From JALXCH01 sp964495805 (GTDB lineage: Bacteria; Calditrichota; Calditrichia; RBG-13-44-9): a stretch of DNA of 58,115 bases. The notes beneath the pieces were generated by a model. The model was not told where the DNA came from. It saw only the letters and a program-made list of their open reading frames with translations, and made no database searches. The stretch is taken from contig CAZBWV010000006.1 in NCBI GenBank assembly GCA_964495805.1, forward strand, positions 1-58,115, written 5' to 3'. How positions within the stretch are numbered: position 1 is the first letter of the stretch; every line of letters starts with the position of its first letter. Shown piece by piece: positions 9,422 through 18,903 of the stretch. The position numbers and the translations under genes are program-made.

Positions 9422-10630
9422 TTAAGCGCCAAATTTATTAAAGCGCAGGGCATTGGCCATGGCAATAAGCAGAATATTTTTCATGGGCATTCGTCCGATA
9501 AAACCGGCAGCGCATTCGCGCTCGCCAAACTGTTTCACTCCGTCCGGCCGGGAATATCGGGACCACAGCAGCACCGGCACCGGATGCCAGCTATGAGACT
9601 TCAGCACAGCCGGGGTGGAATGGTCACCGGTGACAACCAGCACATCCGGATCGAGTTCCCGCAAACGCGCCGACCATTGATCCACCGTCTCGATCATCTT
9701 CACTTTTGCATCGAAATTGCCATCCTCACCGTAGCTGTCCGTCTTTTTAAAATGGATAAAGAAAAAGTCGTACTGCCGGTAGTTCTCTTTCAACTGTTCC
9801 CACATATCATCGAAGGTTTCCGGAACCGGCGGAACAGTCATGCCCACCAGACGAGCTAACCCGCGATACATGGGGTACTGGGCAATGGCAATTGCACGCA
9901 GACCATAGCGTTCTTCCATGGTGGGGAAGGGAACATACTTGGCAAAACCACGCGCCAGCACAAAATTTGCCGGATGTTCATCCTTTAGAATTTCTCGCAC
10001 CTGAGCAAGAAACTCCGCCACATATTTTGCTGTTTTCCGGGAGGCTTCATCCTCGCCTTTCGGTTCCAGCGGTGGAACACCGGTTTTTTGCGGATCGGTA
10101 TCGTTGATGTTGCCGCCCAGTCCGTCGCCACGCAAGATGAGCACCGCGCGGTGCTCGGAGACTGTTTTCAGGAAGAATTCCACTCCGTCGGAGAGTTTAA
10201 CCTGCGAGCGGATTTTTTCCACCAGTTTCTGATTGAGCTCGGTAGGAATGCGTCCCGCGCGCCGATCGGCCACATTGCCCTGCTCGTCCAGGGTGCAAAA
10301 ATTAAGTCGAGCCGCCACATCCCGATCGGTCAACTCAAAATCCACCCCCAGTGCCGAGAGTACTCCCCTGCCGATGTTGTTCTCCACCGGATCGTACCCA
10401 AACAATGCCAGATGCGCCGGGCCACTGCCGGGAGTAAATCCGGGATAAATGGGGTCCAGCAAACCGGTGATGCCCTCCGCCGCATATTTGTCCAGATTGG
10501 GCGTGTTTGCCGTCTCCAGTTCAGTTTTATCACCTCCGGGCAAAGGCAAGCCACCCAGTCCATCCATGATCAAAAACACAATCTTGCTATCGTTACGAAT
10601 CAGCAACTCTTTCCACACCTTCTCGTTCAT
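9422..10630 (-). CDS. apgM: Cofactor-independent phosphoglycerate mutase, archaeal type
   Basis: Interconverts 3- and 2-phosphoglycerate in glycolysis and gluconeogenesis without 2,3-bisphosphoglycerate. The 402-residue protein belongs to the ApgM branch of the alkaline phosphatase superfamily. Metal-site motifs are visible: MDGLGG near residue 25, PGSGPAHLALFGYDP with the nucleophile serine, and a late VTGDHSTP. It is shorter than GpmI and differs from it in these signatures. The ATG at 10630 is preceded by a strong GGAGGTG; an upstream in-frame GTG at 10636 lies inside that ribosome site and was rejected. It has its own promoter candidate and terminator, so it is monocistronic. No GpmA or GpmI is visible in the window. 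Confidence 0.9.
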   Translation of the reverse strand: MNEKVWKELLIRNDSKIVFLIMDGLGGLPLPGGDKTELETANTPNLDKYAAEGITGLLDPIYPGFTPGSGPAHLALFGYDPVENNIGRGVLSALGVDFELTDRDVAARLNFCTLDEQGNVADRRAGRIPTELNQKLVEKIRSQVKLSDGVEFFLKTVSEHRAVLILRGDGLGGNINDTDPQKTGVPPLEPKGEDEASRKTAKYVAEFLAQVREILKDEHPANFVLARGFAKYVPFPTMEERYGLRAIAIAQYPMYRGLARLVGMTVPPVPETFDDMWEQLKENYRQYDFFFIHFKKTDSYGEDGNFDAKVKMIETVDQWSARLRELDPDVLVVTGDHSTPAVLKSHSWHPVPVLLWSRYSRPDGVKQFGERECAAGFIGRMPMKNILLIAMANALRFNKFGA

Positions 10631-10659
10631 AATCACCTCCGTTTTTTAGAATTGGTCCC

Positions 10660-10688
10660 AAATTACGAAATGGCACCGATTTTCGCAA
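10660..10688 (-). promoter_or_regulatory. Putative sigma-70 promoter of apgM
   Basis: On the minus strand: TTGCGA, 17 bases, TAATTT, 30 bases before the chosen start codon. Confidence 0.42.
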
Positions 10689-10953
10689 TTGGAAAGAGAA
10701 TCTTCACAGAATCCTCATGTAATTTTTTCTCCAGAGAAGGTTTCATTTTATCCACCTGTGGACTCCCCAAGCAACGGAATCAATTACCAAGCCAGGTGGA
10801 ATATCTCTTCTATCCATTTCTGTAGGTTTCACATCACCGGCAGAACAATTTGCCCTCGTTTAATTGGTTATCCACTACATTTTAGGAAAAAGGCACTACC
10901 GTGGAGTTCGTTGCTTCACTCTACCCGAATATCCTCGAAATTCGCATTGCAAT

Positions 10954-10982
10954 TTGCTTTAACCTGCCGGTGGACTTAATTT
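10954..10982 (+). promoter_or_regulatory. Putative sigma-70 promoter of the rhodanese-kinase operon
   Basis: TTGCTT, 17 bases, TAATTT, followed after 27 bases by the start codon. Confidence 0.45.
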
Positions 10983-11009
10983 AAAGCGTAAAAAAGAATC
11001 AGGGAAACG

Positions 11010-11393
11010 ATGCCTCGGAAACACCTGGAACTGATCATCGCCCTCGCCTCCATTGTATTTATCGGAAGCCTGTATCAGCTTTCGCTGATGGACCGTCATC
11101 CGGTTCCTGCGGTTCACGCACGCGAATTCGGCGAATGGGTGTCCCGCCACCAACCGATCATTATTGATTTACGGGAATCCTCCGAACAAGCACGCCATCC
11201 GCTTACCTATCAGCCGGTGCTTCATCTTCCCTTTTTGACTATTTTCAATCACCTGCAGCAGATTCCGGTGGATACCCAAGCTCCCACCCTGCTGGTTTGT
11301 TCGGATGGTAATCGGGCGCGACTAATTGCCTACTTACTCAACGAGCGGGGTATTCGGGTGTACTATCTGGCCGAGGGACTGAACAGCCTGTAG
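11010..11393 (+). CDS. Membrane-anchored single-domain rhodanese-like protein
   Basis: A 127-residue protein with one N-terminal hydrophobic helix (about residues 7-25) and a rhodanese fold after it. The domain shows IIIDLRES near residue 52 and an active-site loop CSDGNRA (Cys at about 96), the CX4R geometry of sulfurtransferases that carry a persulfide. Topology is not certain: with a short basic N terminus the domain would face the periplasm. The ATG follows AGGGAAA. Its TAG stop is part of the AGGAG ribosome site of the histidine kinase, so the two are translated together. A direct role in the signalling pathway is inferred from this coupling only. Confidence 0.78.
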   Translation: MPRKHLELIIALASIVFIGSLYQLSLMDRHPVPAVHAREFGEWVSRHQPIIIDLRESSEQARHPLTYQPVLHLPFLTIFNHLQQIPVDTQAPTLLVCSDGNRARLIAYLLNERGIRVYYLAEGLNSL

Positions 11394-11399
11394 GAGCCT

Positions 11400-13247
11400 A
11401 TGCGCTATCTTTTCAAAAATATTTTTACCGGCATTGCACGCAAATTTCTTCTCTCCTTCTTCTTTTTCTCCATCCTGCCCATTTCCCTGCTCACCTATTT
11501 CGGATATCGCATTAGCGAGCAGATGATTATTTCGCGCAACCTGCACTATCTGGAACTGCAGAACGAACTGGTGGTAAACCGACTGCAGGATTTTCTGAAA
11601 GGTGCACAACGGGAAATCTCGCTGCAAAATGCCGAAAACGTTGCGGTGTACCAGTGGATTCAGAAGCAGTTAGCGGAACCACTTCCGCCCCATTGCGAAG
11701 CCAGTCAGCAGATTCACACATATTTCCTGGAACGCCTGAAAAATCAGTCCTATTTTCGGGCGTTTGCACTCCTGGATACCAGCGGAAAGATTATCTGCAC
11801 CACAGACTCGGTTTTCCTGCGCATCCCGGCAAATACGCGCAGAAGTTTTTTCCACCGGAACAATCCGGTGATTCTGGAACACCCTACCTCAGGGTTACCA
11901 CACCCCGCCATACTGTTTCTCTCTCCGCTCATCAGCAATGGCCAGGAGAACCGCGGATTCATCCTGGCGATGGTGAACAACCGACAAATTCAGAATATCC
12001 TGCGCTATTTCAGTACTAATCGGGACTCTTCCATGATTTTTCTGCTGGACCATGAACATCACATCATGTACACCTCCAGCACATATATCCCCCAGCACTA
12101 CCTTCAGAACAATGAAGTGAAGGTTCCCCGGAAAGGGGGTGGGATTTTCCGCGACACAATCGGTCCCCGAATGATTCGTCACATGCAACCCATTCCCGGC
12201 CTGAACTGGTATGTGGTTTCTGAAATTCCCTATCGCATTGCCATGAGCGACCTGATCCGTTTGCGAAACGAAGCCATGGTGGTGGTGGGTTTATTGCTGG
12301 TGGTTTTAATTGCTCTGGCATTCTGGGTCAGTCAAAAGATTTCCATCCCCCTGCGCCAGTTAGTATATGCAGCCCAGGACATTGGCGACGGATTTTTAGA
12401 TGCTCCGATCAAAATTCAAACTCAGGACGAAATCGGTCAGCTGGCGCGGGAATTTGACGAGATGCGCAAACGATTGCTGGACTATTACGAAAATCTGGAG
12501 CGCAAGGTTGAAGAACGCACCCGGGACCTGGAACGGGCACAACACCAGATTATGCACCAGGAGAAGATGGCCTCGCTGGGACTGATGGCGGCAGGTATCG
12601 CCCACGAGATTGGTAATCCGCTAACCTCTATCTCTTCGCTGACCCAATTACTTAAACGGCGGTTAAAAGATGAGACCAATCTTCATTACCTGACCACCAT
12701 CATGAAAAACATCGAACGCATCTCGCGCATCGTCCGGGAGCTGGTGGATTTTTCCCGACCATCCCATTACGAACCGCGCATGACCGATGTGAATGAGGTG
12801 GCTCGCGCGGCGGTGGGCATCGTCAAGTACGACAGCCGCTCCAAACAAATCCAATTTCACCTGGAACTCAGCCCCCACCTGCCCAGAGTGTATCTGGTAG
12901 CCGACCAGCTCCTTCAGGTGTTCATCAACATACTGTTTAATGCCGTGGATGCCATGGAGAAATGCGGCAGAGATCTGGTAATTCGCACAGCACGGCGGGA
13001 GAATTCCATCATGATCCAAATTAAAGATACCGGCTGTGGAATCCCAGCATCGGATTTGAATAAAATCTTTGAACCGTTTTACACCACCAAAGAAGTGGGT
13101 AAAGGAACCGGGTTGGGGCTTTCGGTAAGTTACGGAATCATTCAAAACTGGGGAGGTCAAATTCAGGTGGATAGTACCGTAGGACACGGCTCGACATTTA
13201 CCATTATTTTGCCGCTGGAAAAGCTGCAAAAACCACCGGAGGCGTAA
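11400..13247 (+). CDS. NtrB-like sensor histidine kinase with periplasmic sensor
   Basis: A 615-residue membrane kinase. Two transmembrane helices (about 14-36 and 293-313) enclose a periplasmic sensor of about 250 residues, probably of the dCACHE type. A HAMP segment and a coiled coil follow. The dimerisation domain carries the phospho-acceptor H402 in GIAHEIGNPL. The ATPase domain has the N box (LFNAVDAME), G1 (DTGCGIP) and G2 (GTGLGLSV). It would autophosphorylate and pass phosphate to the sigma-54 activator encoded 148 bases downstream. The start ATG has AGGAG five bases upstream. The signal sensed is unknown; the coupled rhodanese hints at sulfur or redox chemistry. Confidence 0.9.
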   Translation: MRYLFKNIFTGIARKFLLSFFFFSILPISLLTYFGYRISEQMIISRNLHYLELQNELVVNRLQDFLKGAQREISLQNAENVAVYQWIQKQLAEPLPPHCEASQQIHTYFLERLKNQSYFRAFALLDTSGKIICTTDSVFLRIPANTRRSFFHRNNPVILEHPTSGLPHPAILFLSPLISNGQENRGFILAMVNNRQIQNILRYFSTNRDSSMIFLLDHEHHIMYTSSTYIPQHYLQNNEVKVPRKGGGIFRDTIGPRMIRHMQPIPGLNWYVVSEIPYRIAMSDLIRLRNEAMVVVGLLLVVLIALAFWVSQKISIPLRQLVYAAQDIGDGFLDAPIKIQTQDEIGQLAREFDEMRKRLLDYYENLERKVEERTRDLERAQHQIMHQEKMASLGLMAAGIAHEIGNPLTSISSLTQLLKRRLKDETNLHYLTTIMKNIERISRIVRELVDFSRPSHYEPRMTDVNEVARAAVGIVKYDSRSKQIQFHLELSPHLPRVYLVADQLLQVFINILFNAVDAMEKCGRDLVIRTARRENSIMIQIKDTGCGIPASDLNKIFEPFYTTKEVGKGTGLGLSVSYGIIQNWGGQIQVDSTVGHGSTFTIILPLEKLQKPPEA

Positions 13248-13394
13248 AAAATACCGGGTCACAACGAACCACCGATTCCGGGTGCTTCCGCAGAAACCAA
13301 ATCGAGAACAAAAAGTACTTTCCACAAATGGTATTGTCCTTTAAGTTTGAACCTTATCGTGGTACCAGAAAACTTTTAAAACAGACGAGATCCT

Positions 13395-14747
13395 ATGAAA
13401 GGAAAAATCTTAATTGTCGATGACGAAGAGGTAATTCGCGATACACTTTCGACCATTCTGACCGAAGAGGGGTACCAGACCGCCACGGCAGGAGATGGAG
13501 CAGAAGCCCTGCAAAAAGTGAGTGATGAGCACTTCGACCTGGTGATTACCGACCTGAAAATGCCGCGCATGGGGGGTATGGAACTGTTAGAAAAAATAAA
13601 AGAGCGGGATGCCAACACGTCAGTTATTATCATCACAGCCTATGGCACCATGGAAAGTGCCATCCAGGCGCTTCGCCTGGGCGCATACGATTACATCGTC
13701 AAACCGCTGGATTTTGACGATGTACTCATCCGTATCGAACGTCTGATGGAAATGCGCTCGCTGCGTGCGGAGAATGAATTTCTGCGCCAGGAAGTGCAGG
13801 AAAAATTCAGCCTGGATAATATAATCGGGCAAAGCCCTCCCATGCAGGAGGTGTTTCGGCTCATCCAGAAAGTGGCGGGCACACGGGGCAACGTGCTGAT
13901 TACCGGAAAAAGCGGTACCGGCAAAGAGTTGGTGGCACGCGCCATCCACTACAACTCGCCGCGCAAAAACAAACGATTTGTCGCCATCAACTGCGGTGCG
14001 ATTGTGGACAATTTGATGGAAAGCGAATTCTTCGGACACAAAAAAGGGGCGTTCACCGGTGCCATGAGGGATAAGGACGGTTTCTTTAAAGTCGCCGATG
14101 GTGGCACCCTGTTTTTAGATGAAGTGGGCGAGATTCCGCTGCATCTGCAGGTAAAACTGCTCCGTGTATTGGAAACCGGTGAGTTCACTCCGGTGGGCGA
14201 TACCAACCCCATTAAAGTGGATGTGCGCATCATCGCCGCCACCAATAAAGACCTGGCCAGAGAGGTGGAAAAAGGCACATTCCGGGAGGATTTGTACTAT
14301 CGCCTGAACGTCATCGAAATTAAACTCCCGGCACTCAGCGAACGACGGGAGGATATTCCCCTGCTGGTGGAACATTTTATTAAAAAATACAATCGGGAGC
14401 TAAACCGGCAAATTCAGGGTGTGGATGAGGAAACCATGCGGCTGCTGGTAAACTATCAGTGGAAAGGTGGCATCCGCGAGTTAGAGAACGTCATTGAACG
14501 CGCAATTATTCTGTGCGAAGGGGATCGCATCACTGTGGACGATCTACCGCCCAACCTGACGGCAACAGAAGTTCCCGGAGAAGTTCCCCTTCGGCTGAAA
14601 GACGCGGTGGCGGATTTCGAACGCCAGCACATCCGCCGCATCCTGCAGATGACAAAGGGCAACAAAGAAGAAGCAGCACGAATGCTGGATATCAGTTTAA
14701 GTTCTCTGTATCGCAAGATTGATGAGCTGGGCATCCGTCTCTCGTAG
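13395..14747 (+). CDS. Sigma-54-dependent response regulator (NtrC family)
   Basis: A 450-residue activator with the standard three parts. The receiver domain (1-120) has the phospho-acceptor D53 in ITDLKMP and K103 in the VKP motif. The AAA+ domain (about 140-370) has Walker A GKSGTGKE (171-178), the sigma-54 contact loop GAFTGA (218-223) and Walker B GGTLFLDE. The C-terminal Fis-type helix-turn-helix ends in EAARMLDISLSSLYRKI. It is the likely partner of the kinase just upstream. The GAGA ribosome site is weak. Its target promoters are not identifiable: I found no clear -24/-12 element in the window. A bidirectional terminator follows. Confidence 0.92.
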   Translation: MKGKILIVDDEEVIRDTLSTILTEEGYQTATAGDGAEALQKVSDEHFDLVITDLKMPRMGGMELLEKIKERDANTSVIIITAYGTMESAIQALRLGAYDYIVKPLDFDDVLIRIERLMEMRSLRAENEFLRQEVQEKFSLDNIIGQSPPMQEVFRLIQKVAGTRGNVLITGKSGTGKELVARAIHYNSPRKNKRFVAINCGAIVDNLMESEFFGHKKGAFTGAMRDKDGFFKVADGGTLFLDEVGEIPLHLQVKLLRVLETGEFTPVGDTNPIKVDVRIIAATNKDLAREVEKGTFREDLYYRLNVIEIKLPALSERREDIPLLVEHFIKKYNRELNRQIQGVDEETMRLLVNYQWKGGIRELENVIERAIILCEGDRITVDDLPPNLTATEVPGEVPLRLKDAVADFERQHIRRILQMTKGNKEEAARMLDISLSSLYRKIDELGIRLS

Positions 14748-14756
14748 CCAACCTCC

Positions 14757-14804
14757 CAAAATAAATGGGGAATGAAACTTGGCTTTCATTCCCCATTCTT
14801 TTCT
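14757..14804. terminator. Bidirectional terminator between convergent genes
   Basis: A perfect 12-base-pair stem (TGGGGAATGAAA with TTTCATTCCCCA, 14766-14795) with a six-base loop. TTCTTTTCT follows on the plus strand and ATTTATTTT on the minus strand. It sits between the sigma-54 activator and the lyase gene, whose stops face each other. Confidence 0.85.
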
Positions 14805-14829
14805 CTACGTCTCAGCAAATTTTCAGAAT

Positions 14830-17229
14830 TTACTTTTCAATATGAAGTCCGGTTGGTTTGGCCGGGGGAGTGGTATCGTTGGATTTGGTTACCCGGAAGG
14901 TGGTTCCCCCATTGTGCTGGAAGAAAGCGGTTCCGTCATCTCCTACCTGCACAGAGGTAATCTGGTTTCCGTCCACGTACACCCGATACACACCGGGATT
15001 CAGGTTGCACACCAGGTGCCGGGTAGTTCCGGAAACGGCAATCTGATACTGCGCCTGATTCTGGAAATCGCTGGTTTTGCTGAACATCACCACATTGTGA
15101 TCGATATATGCACCATAATAATTGCTCTGGTTGTCGATAAGCGTCACCGGTTCCATGGATGATTCGCTGGCGGTAGCGGTCTGGAACACATGGAAGAAGA
15201 TGTCGTATTGCTGCTGGGTTGCCGGACGTACTTCGATACGCCACCCTCCTGCATAATTCATATCCTCATCGGTCATGCTATTGCACGAACCGGAAATCGC
15301 TTTATAGCCATCGCAAATCTGCTGATTCATCACATCGGTAAATGCATGCCCGGAACCACCAATTTTCACGATGTTCACATTGGCGGGCAACAGAGTTTTG
15401 CTGAACAGTCGTCCGTTGGAGCCGTTCCAGGTGTTGGTAATGGTTACCAGATCAGCACCGGGATACATGGTCTGTCCGGGATAGCCATTGCTCTGCCCGC
15501 TGGCATTGATATCCGGCTCGAAGGACATGTGGAGCAACCAGCGTTTGACAATCTGTGCATCCACCGTCCTGGTACGGTCGAACAGGAAGATGTAGTCGTG
15601 ATCATCCATGTTATCCGGGCGCATGTACACCATCTCCCGGGTGAACAGGCTAATCTTTACCGGATTTTCGTTGGGATAGTTGTCCCGAACCACGGTGGAG
15701 TTATACGCCCGGGTCAGGTCCGAGTAAATGTAATCGAATTCTCCGGATTCAAACCGGGTGCGTTTAATACCGCCCAGGTCAAACTGACTGCCCGGTACCA
15801 GATCGTCGATACTGTTCATGGTAGGCATCAAACGCTGGCCAGCTTTGTCCGAATGCGAGCTGTTGTAATTCTGACCCGGAACGTCAAATAAAATAATATT
15901 CCGGCTGTATCCATCATTCTCGTAATCATGATGAGCACCGGAGCCGGTATTGAACGTCAGATACCCGCGTTTGTAGATGGAAAATTGCCCCTGATCGTAT
16001 GCCGACCAGTAACCGCCGGTGTATCCCCACGGAATGGCTTTGTAAATAATTAGCGTGGAATTGGGATCTTCGAAACTCTGGCGCATCACCACCATGCCCA
16101 GATTTTTGAAGTATTTGGTCAAAGGTAAATTGAGTTGAGTGGGAGATTTTTCCGGTACGCTCCGATCGCCCAGTAAAAAGAAGTAGCCGAGATAACGATT
16201 CCAGGTTTCGGTGTTATGATAGACGATTTTTTCCGTCCGGTGATGCTGTAACCAGTTGGACAGAGCGGTAATATCCGGATCGCTATCCTTATACATGGCC
16301 TGCCCCAGCGAAACTCGCGTCCAGGTTTTGCGTGCTTCGTAGCGGACTTTTTCGTGATGATCGTGGTGCATTAAAAACACCTTGCCATCCGGATAGCTGG
16401 GATCATCCTCCGCCATGGGTAAAATGTTGTACAAAATAAAAGTGGGGAAATATTTGAAATAGTTCGAGGTCAGGAACAGATTTTCGCCGGTAGCAGTGTA
16501 CCAGGCCAGTGCCACCAGCGCCAGATGCGGAGCAAAGTAGCTGCTGTACCAGATACCGCTGTTGGTTCCGCCATCGTTACCCGCCACAAAATTCTTGGCT
16601 CCCAGGGGGCCGGTCGGTCCTTTAAACTGATCGTAAAATTCATTGACCACCTGCTGGGCAACCGTATCGTTAATGCCATCCCCGTAAAACGCCATTCCGC
16701 AAACCAGGTAACCTGTGTTCCCGATTCCATTGGAATGGCCTAACGGTGGCTCGCCACGGGGTGTTTTGTTAATCATATCGATCATCTCACCAACCAGATA
16801 CTGCTTATCTGAAGTGGACAACCGATCGTAGAGCCAGTCGTATCCCAACGGGATAATCCACTGGGCAGTCACCAATTCCGGATCGGCACCGCGAATAATC
16901 CCCTGGCTCTGTTCCGTCATCAACACCGCTTTTGCCCGATTAGCATATTCATCCATGGTGTGCCCGTAATTGAAACCGGACAACTGACCAATCTGATACA
17001 AAAATGCCAGCCGGATGGCCAGACCGTCCTCCGAGGAATTAAATCGCTGATCGCAGAGATCAATGAAATCCTGGAATTCGGTATGATACTGGTTCTGCAG
17101 CTTTTGTCGCAGTTCTCCCAGCGTATTCTGATTAATTAAAAGCCGGGGATGCGAGCTAATGACCGTTTGTGAATAGCCCGTTACCCCAAATAGAAATCCC
17201 AATAAAACAATCAACAATCGCTTGACCAT
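14830..17229 (-). CDS. Secreted heparinase II/III-like polysaccharide lyase
   Basis: A 799-residue exported protein. The signal peptide (hydrophobic segment about residues 4-16) ends at GYSQ near residue 21. The mature part starts with HPRLLINQNTLGELRQKL, typical of the alpha/alpha-barrel of heparinase II-like lyases. GSGAHHDYENDGYSRN near the middle resembles the catalytic beta-sandwich region of that group. It likely cuts acidic polysaccharide by beta-elimination. I chose the ATG at 17229 because GGAGG lies five bases upstream; an in-frame ATG six codons earlier has no such site. The last residues, DTTPPAKPTGL, look like the first strand of an Fn3 domain cut off by the stop codon. Substrate is unknown. 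Confidence 0.72.
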   Translation of the reverse strand: MVKRLLIVLLGFLFGVTGYSQTVISSHPRLLINQNTLGELRQKLQNQYHTEFQDFIDLCDQRFNSSEDGLAIRLAFLYQIGQLSGFNYGHTMDEYANRAKAVLMTEQSQGIIRGADPELVTAQWIIPLGYDWLYDRLSTSDKQYLVGEMIDMINKTPRGEPPLGHSNGIGNTGYLVCGMAFYGDGINDTVAQQVVNEFYDQFKGPTGPLGAKNFVAGNDGGTNSGIWYSSYFAPHLALVALAWYTATGENLFLTSNYFKYFPTFILYNILPMAEDDPSYPDGKVFLMHHDHHEKVRYEARKTWTRVSLGQAMYKDSDPDITALSNWLQHHRTEKIVYHNTETWNRYLGYFFLLGDRSVPEKSPTQLNLPLTKYFKNLGMVVMRQSFEDPNSTLIIYKAIPWGYTGGYWSAYDQGQFSIYKRGYLTFNTGSGAHHDYENDGYSRNIILFDVPGQNYNSSHSDKAGQRLMPTMNSIDDLVPGSQFDLGGIKRTRFESGEFDYIYSDLTRAYNSTVVRDNYPNENPVKISLFTREMVYMRPDNMDDHDYIFLFDRTRTVDAQIVKRWLLHMSFEPDINASGQSNGYPGQTMYPGADLVTITNTWNGSNGRLFSKTLLPANVNIVKIGGSGHAFTDVMNQQICDGYKAISGSCNSMTDEDMNYAGGWRIEVRPATQQQYDIFFHVFQTATASESSMEPVTLIDNQSNYYGAYIDHNVVMFSKTSDFQNQAQYQIAVSGTTRHLVCNLNPGVYRVYVDGNQITSVQVGDDGTAFFQHNGGTTFRVTKSNDTTPPAKPTGLHIEK

Positions 17230-17249
17230 TCCGTCCTCCATAAACATGA

Positions 17250-17291
17250 TTGCTTAATCCCTTAATTTCCCTTCTCATTTCAATTAAGCAA
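17250..17291. repeat. Perfect 9-bp inverted repeat upstream of the lyase gene
   Basis: TTGCTTAAT at 17250-17258 and ATTAAGCAA at 17283-17291, 24 bases apart and 21-62 bases upstream of the lyase start. It could be an operator for a regulator of the lyase. No other copy was noticed in the window. Confidence 0.4.
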
Positions 17292-17510
17292 AATTCATGC
17301 TAAAAACCAAATCATTCATTTTTCTTTGTATTCGTGGGAATGACAGGTGGTTCATGAACTCAATCGTTCGCCGTGGGGGAAAGATAGTGTAAAAAAACTA
17401 ATCACGAATAGGGGACACAGGAGATTAACAGACATGAAAGGTGGATGTTGTTTGGGTGAGCTCCCTGCGTTCTCTATGTTCCCTGAGAGGGCGATAAATC
17501 AACCTTCTGC

Positions 17511-18872
17511 TCAGTTTTTAGAAATCAGGTTCTTGGTGATGAATAATTTTCCCGAGGGTTCCCGGGACAATTCGTCCACATAGTGGACATCGAAATTCAT
17601 ATCCGAACCGAAACGAACTTTTAGCTTTTCAATTAAATATCGGACTTCATTATTCCCGAACGTCTTGTTTCGCACGATGTTCAATCGAATCCGATTTCGT
17701 TCTTCCTGAATGGCCTGAAGTTGAAGATGTCCCATTCCCTGAGCAGCCATATCTTCGATAATATAATACAGATATCCACCATGCACGTAACTCCCGTCCG
17801 TTGCCTGAAGCAGATTCAATATCCGACCGGTGACCTTTTCGTAAACCGGGAGGCCCCGCCCACAGGTACAACGGTGGCGACTCTTTGCCGTCACATCATT
17901 AATCTTGTAACGAAGAATGGGCATGGCGTAGTTGTTTAAATCGGTTAGCAACAGATTACCGGTTATACCATCAGGGAGCGGTTTACCGTTCTCGTCCACG
18001 ATTTCCGCATACAGATTCTCTGCCATCAAATGCATGGAGCCCTGACGACAGCTATACGTAATGGGCCCCAATTCGCTGCTTCCATAATCGTTGATGTGGG
18101 GAGCATCGTACATTTTTCGCAAGTAATTAATCTGGGCGGGATAAATGGGTTCGGCGGTGGTCACAATACCTTTCAGATGGAATTCTCGCGGATCGACACC
18201 ATGTTCCACTATAGTTCGGGTAAACTCCAGAATCAAAGAAGGATAGCCGTAAAAATAATGCGGGGAAAATTTCTTAATTTTCAGATAGTAATCCCACAAC
18301 TTTTCTCGGTTGAAGTTCATGGCGGAAATCCGTTTCCGGTTCATCACAAAATCGATGAGAGCAATTTTGACATTGGTCCCCTTGTCAATGGAAGTCCCCC
18401 AGAAGCGTGCCTGGCGATCGCCCACCCGGATGCCCCACCACTCCAGCGCTCGCCACATGGCCGCATCTTCCATCGCCACCGCTTCTCTGTTCTTAAAAAT
18501 TTTCACCGGTTGTGCAGTGGTACCACCGGTGACTTTTACGGTATATTTTCCGCTTTTTCGGGTGGACTGAAATTCTTTTCCATATTGGATAAAATCATCA
18601 CGTGTAACAATCAAAGGAAGTCTGGTATAGTCATCTAAATTGCGGATATCACCCGGATGAAGGTGTAACTCATCGAATTTTCGCCGATAAAACGGCACCG
18701 ACTCGTACACATAATTCAATAATTTTTTAATCTTCTGCCACTGGTAATCCCGAATTCGTTCTTCGGACCACCATTGGGTTTCCTGATATAGTTTCTGATA
18801 CTTGTAAACATTTTCGCCCCGCAGAAACCGTCCGGGGTAATATACCAACCAGCGATGAATCCATTCGTTCAT
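17511..18872 (-). CDS. CapK/PaaK-like adenylate-forming enzyme, paralog 1
   Basis: A 453-residue member of the phenylacetate-CoA ligase/CapK family (COG1541), which activates a carboxylate as an acyl-adenylate. Visible motifs: the phosphate-binding loop TGGTTAQP near residue 115, YGSSELGP near 267, TDLNNYAMPILRY, a Cys pair in CTCGRG, a GRILNLL segment and a C-terminal PSGKLF with the likely catalytic Lys. The usual second Gly of the loop is Ala. Its start is fixed by the shared opening MNxxxxRWLVYYPGR of its neighbours and by a strong AGGAGG. It is the last gene of the polysaccharide locus. No acyl carrier or partner acyltransferase is adjacent, so product and acceptor are unknown. Confidence 0.85.
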   Translation of the reverse strand: MNEWIHRWLVYYPGRFLRGENVYKYQKLYQETQWWSEERIRDYQWQKIKKLLNYVYESVPFYRRKFDELHLHPGDIRNLDDYTRLPLIVTRDDFIQYGKEFQSTRKSGKYTVKVTGGTTAQPVKIFKNREAVAMEDAAMWRALEWWGIRVGDRQARFWGTSIDKGTNVKIALIDFVMNRKRISAMNFNREKLWDYYLKIKKFSPHYFYGYPSLILEFTRTIVEHGVDPREFHLKGIVTTAEPIYPAQINYLRKMYDAPHINDYGSSELGPITYSCRQGSMHLMAENLYAEIVDENGKPLPDGITGNLLLTDLNNYAMPILRYKINDVTAKSRHRCTCGRGLPVYEKVTGRILNLLQATDGSYVHGGYLYYIIEDMAAQGMGHLQLQAIQEERNRIRLNIVRNKTFGNNEVRYLIEKLKVRFGSDMNFDVHYVDELSREPSGKLFITKNLISKN

Positions 18873-18903
18873 AACTACCTCCTGATCCCTGGAGTATTAT
18901 CGA

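Larger units (their letters stand above)
10631..11009. other. Intergenic region between divergent apgM and rhodanese operon
   Basis: 379 bases with a promoter candidate for each side (10660-10688 minus, 10954-10982 plus). Open frames crossing it have no ribosome site and show no family resemblance. No RNA gene was recognised. Confidence 0.6.

Noticed and set aside
10671..10690. TGGCAC followed by TTTTCGC, like a sigma-54 promoter on the plus strand
   Set aside because: The GC of the -12 box is displaced by one base and the element lies over 300 bases from the next gene. No other convincing -24/-12 site was found despite two sigma-54 activators.
17347..17583. 78-codon open frame at the end of the polysaccharide locus
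   Set aside because: It overlaps the 3' end of CapK-like paralog 1 in antisense and has no recognisable sequence.
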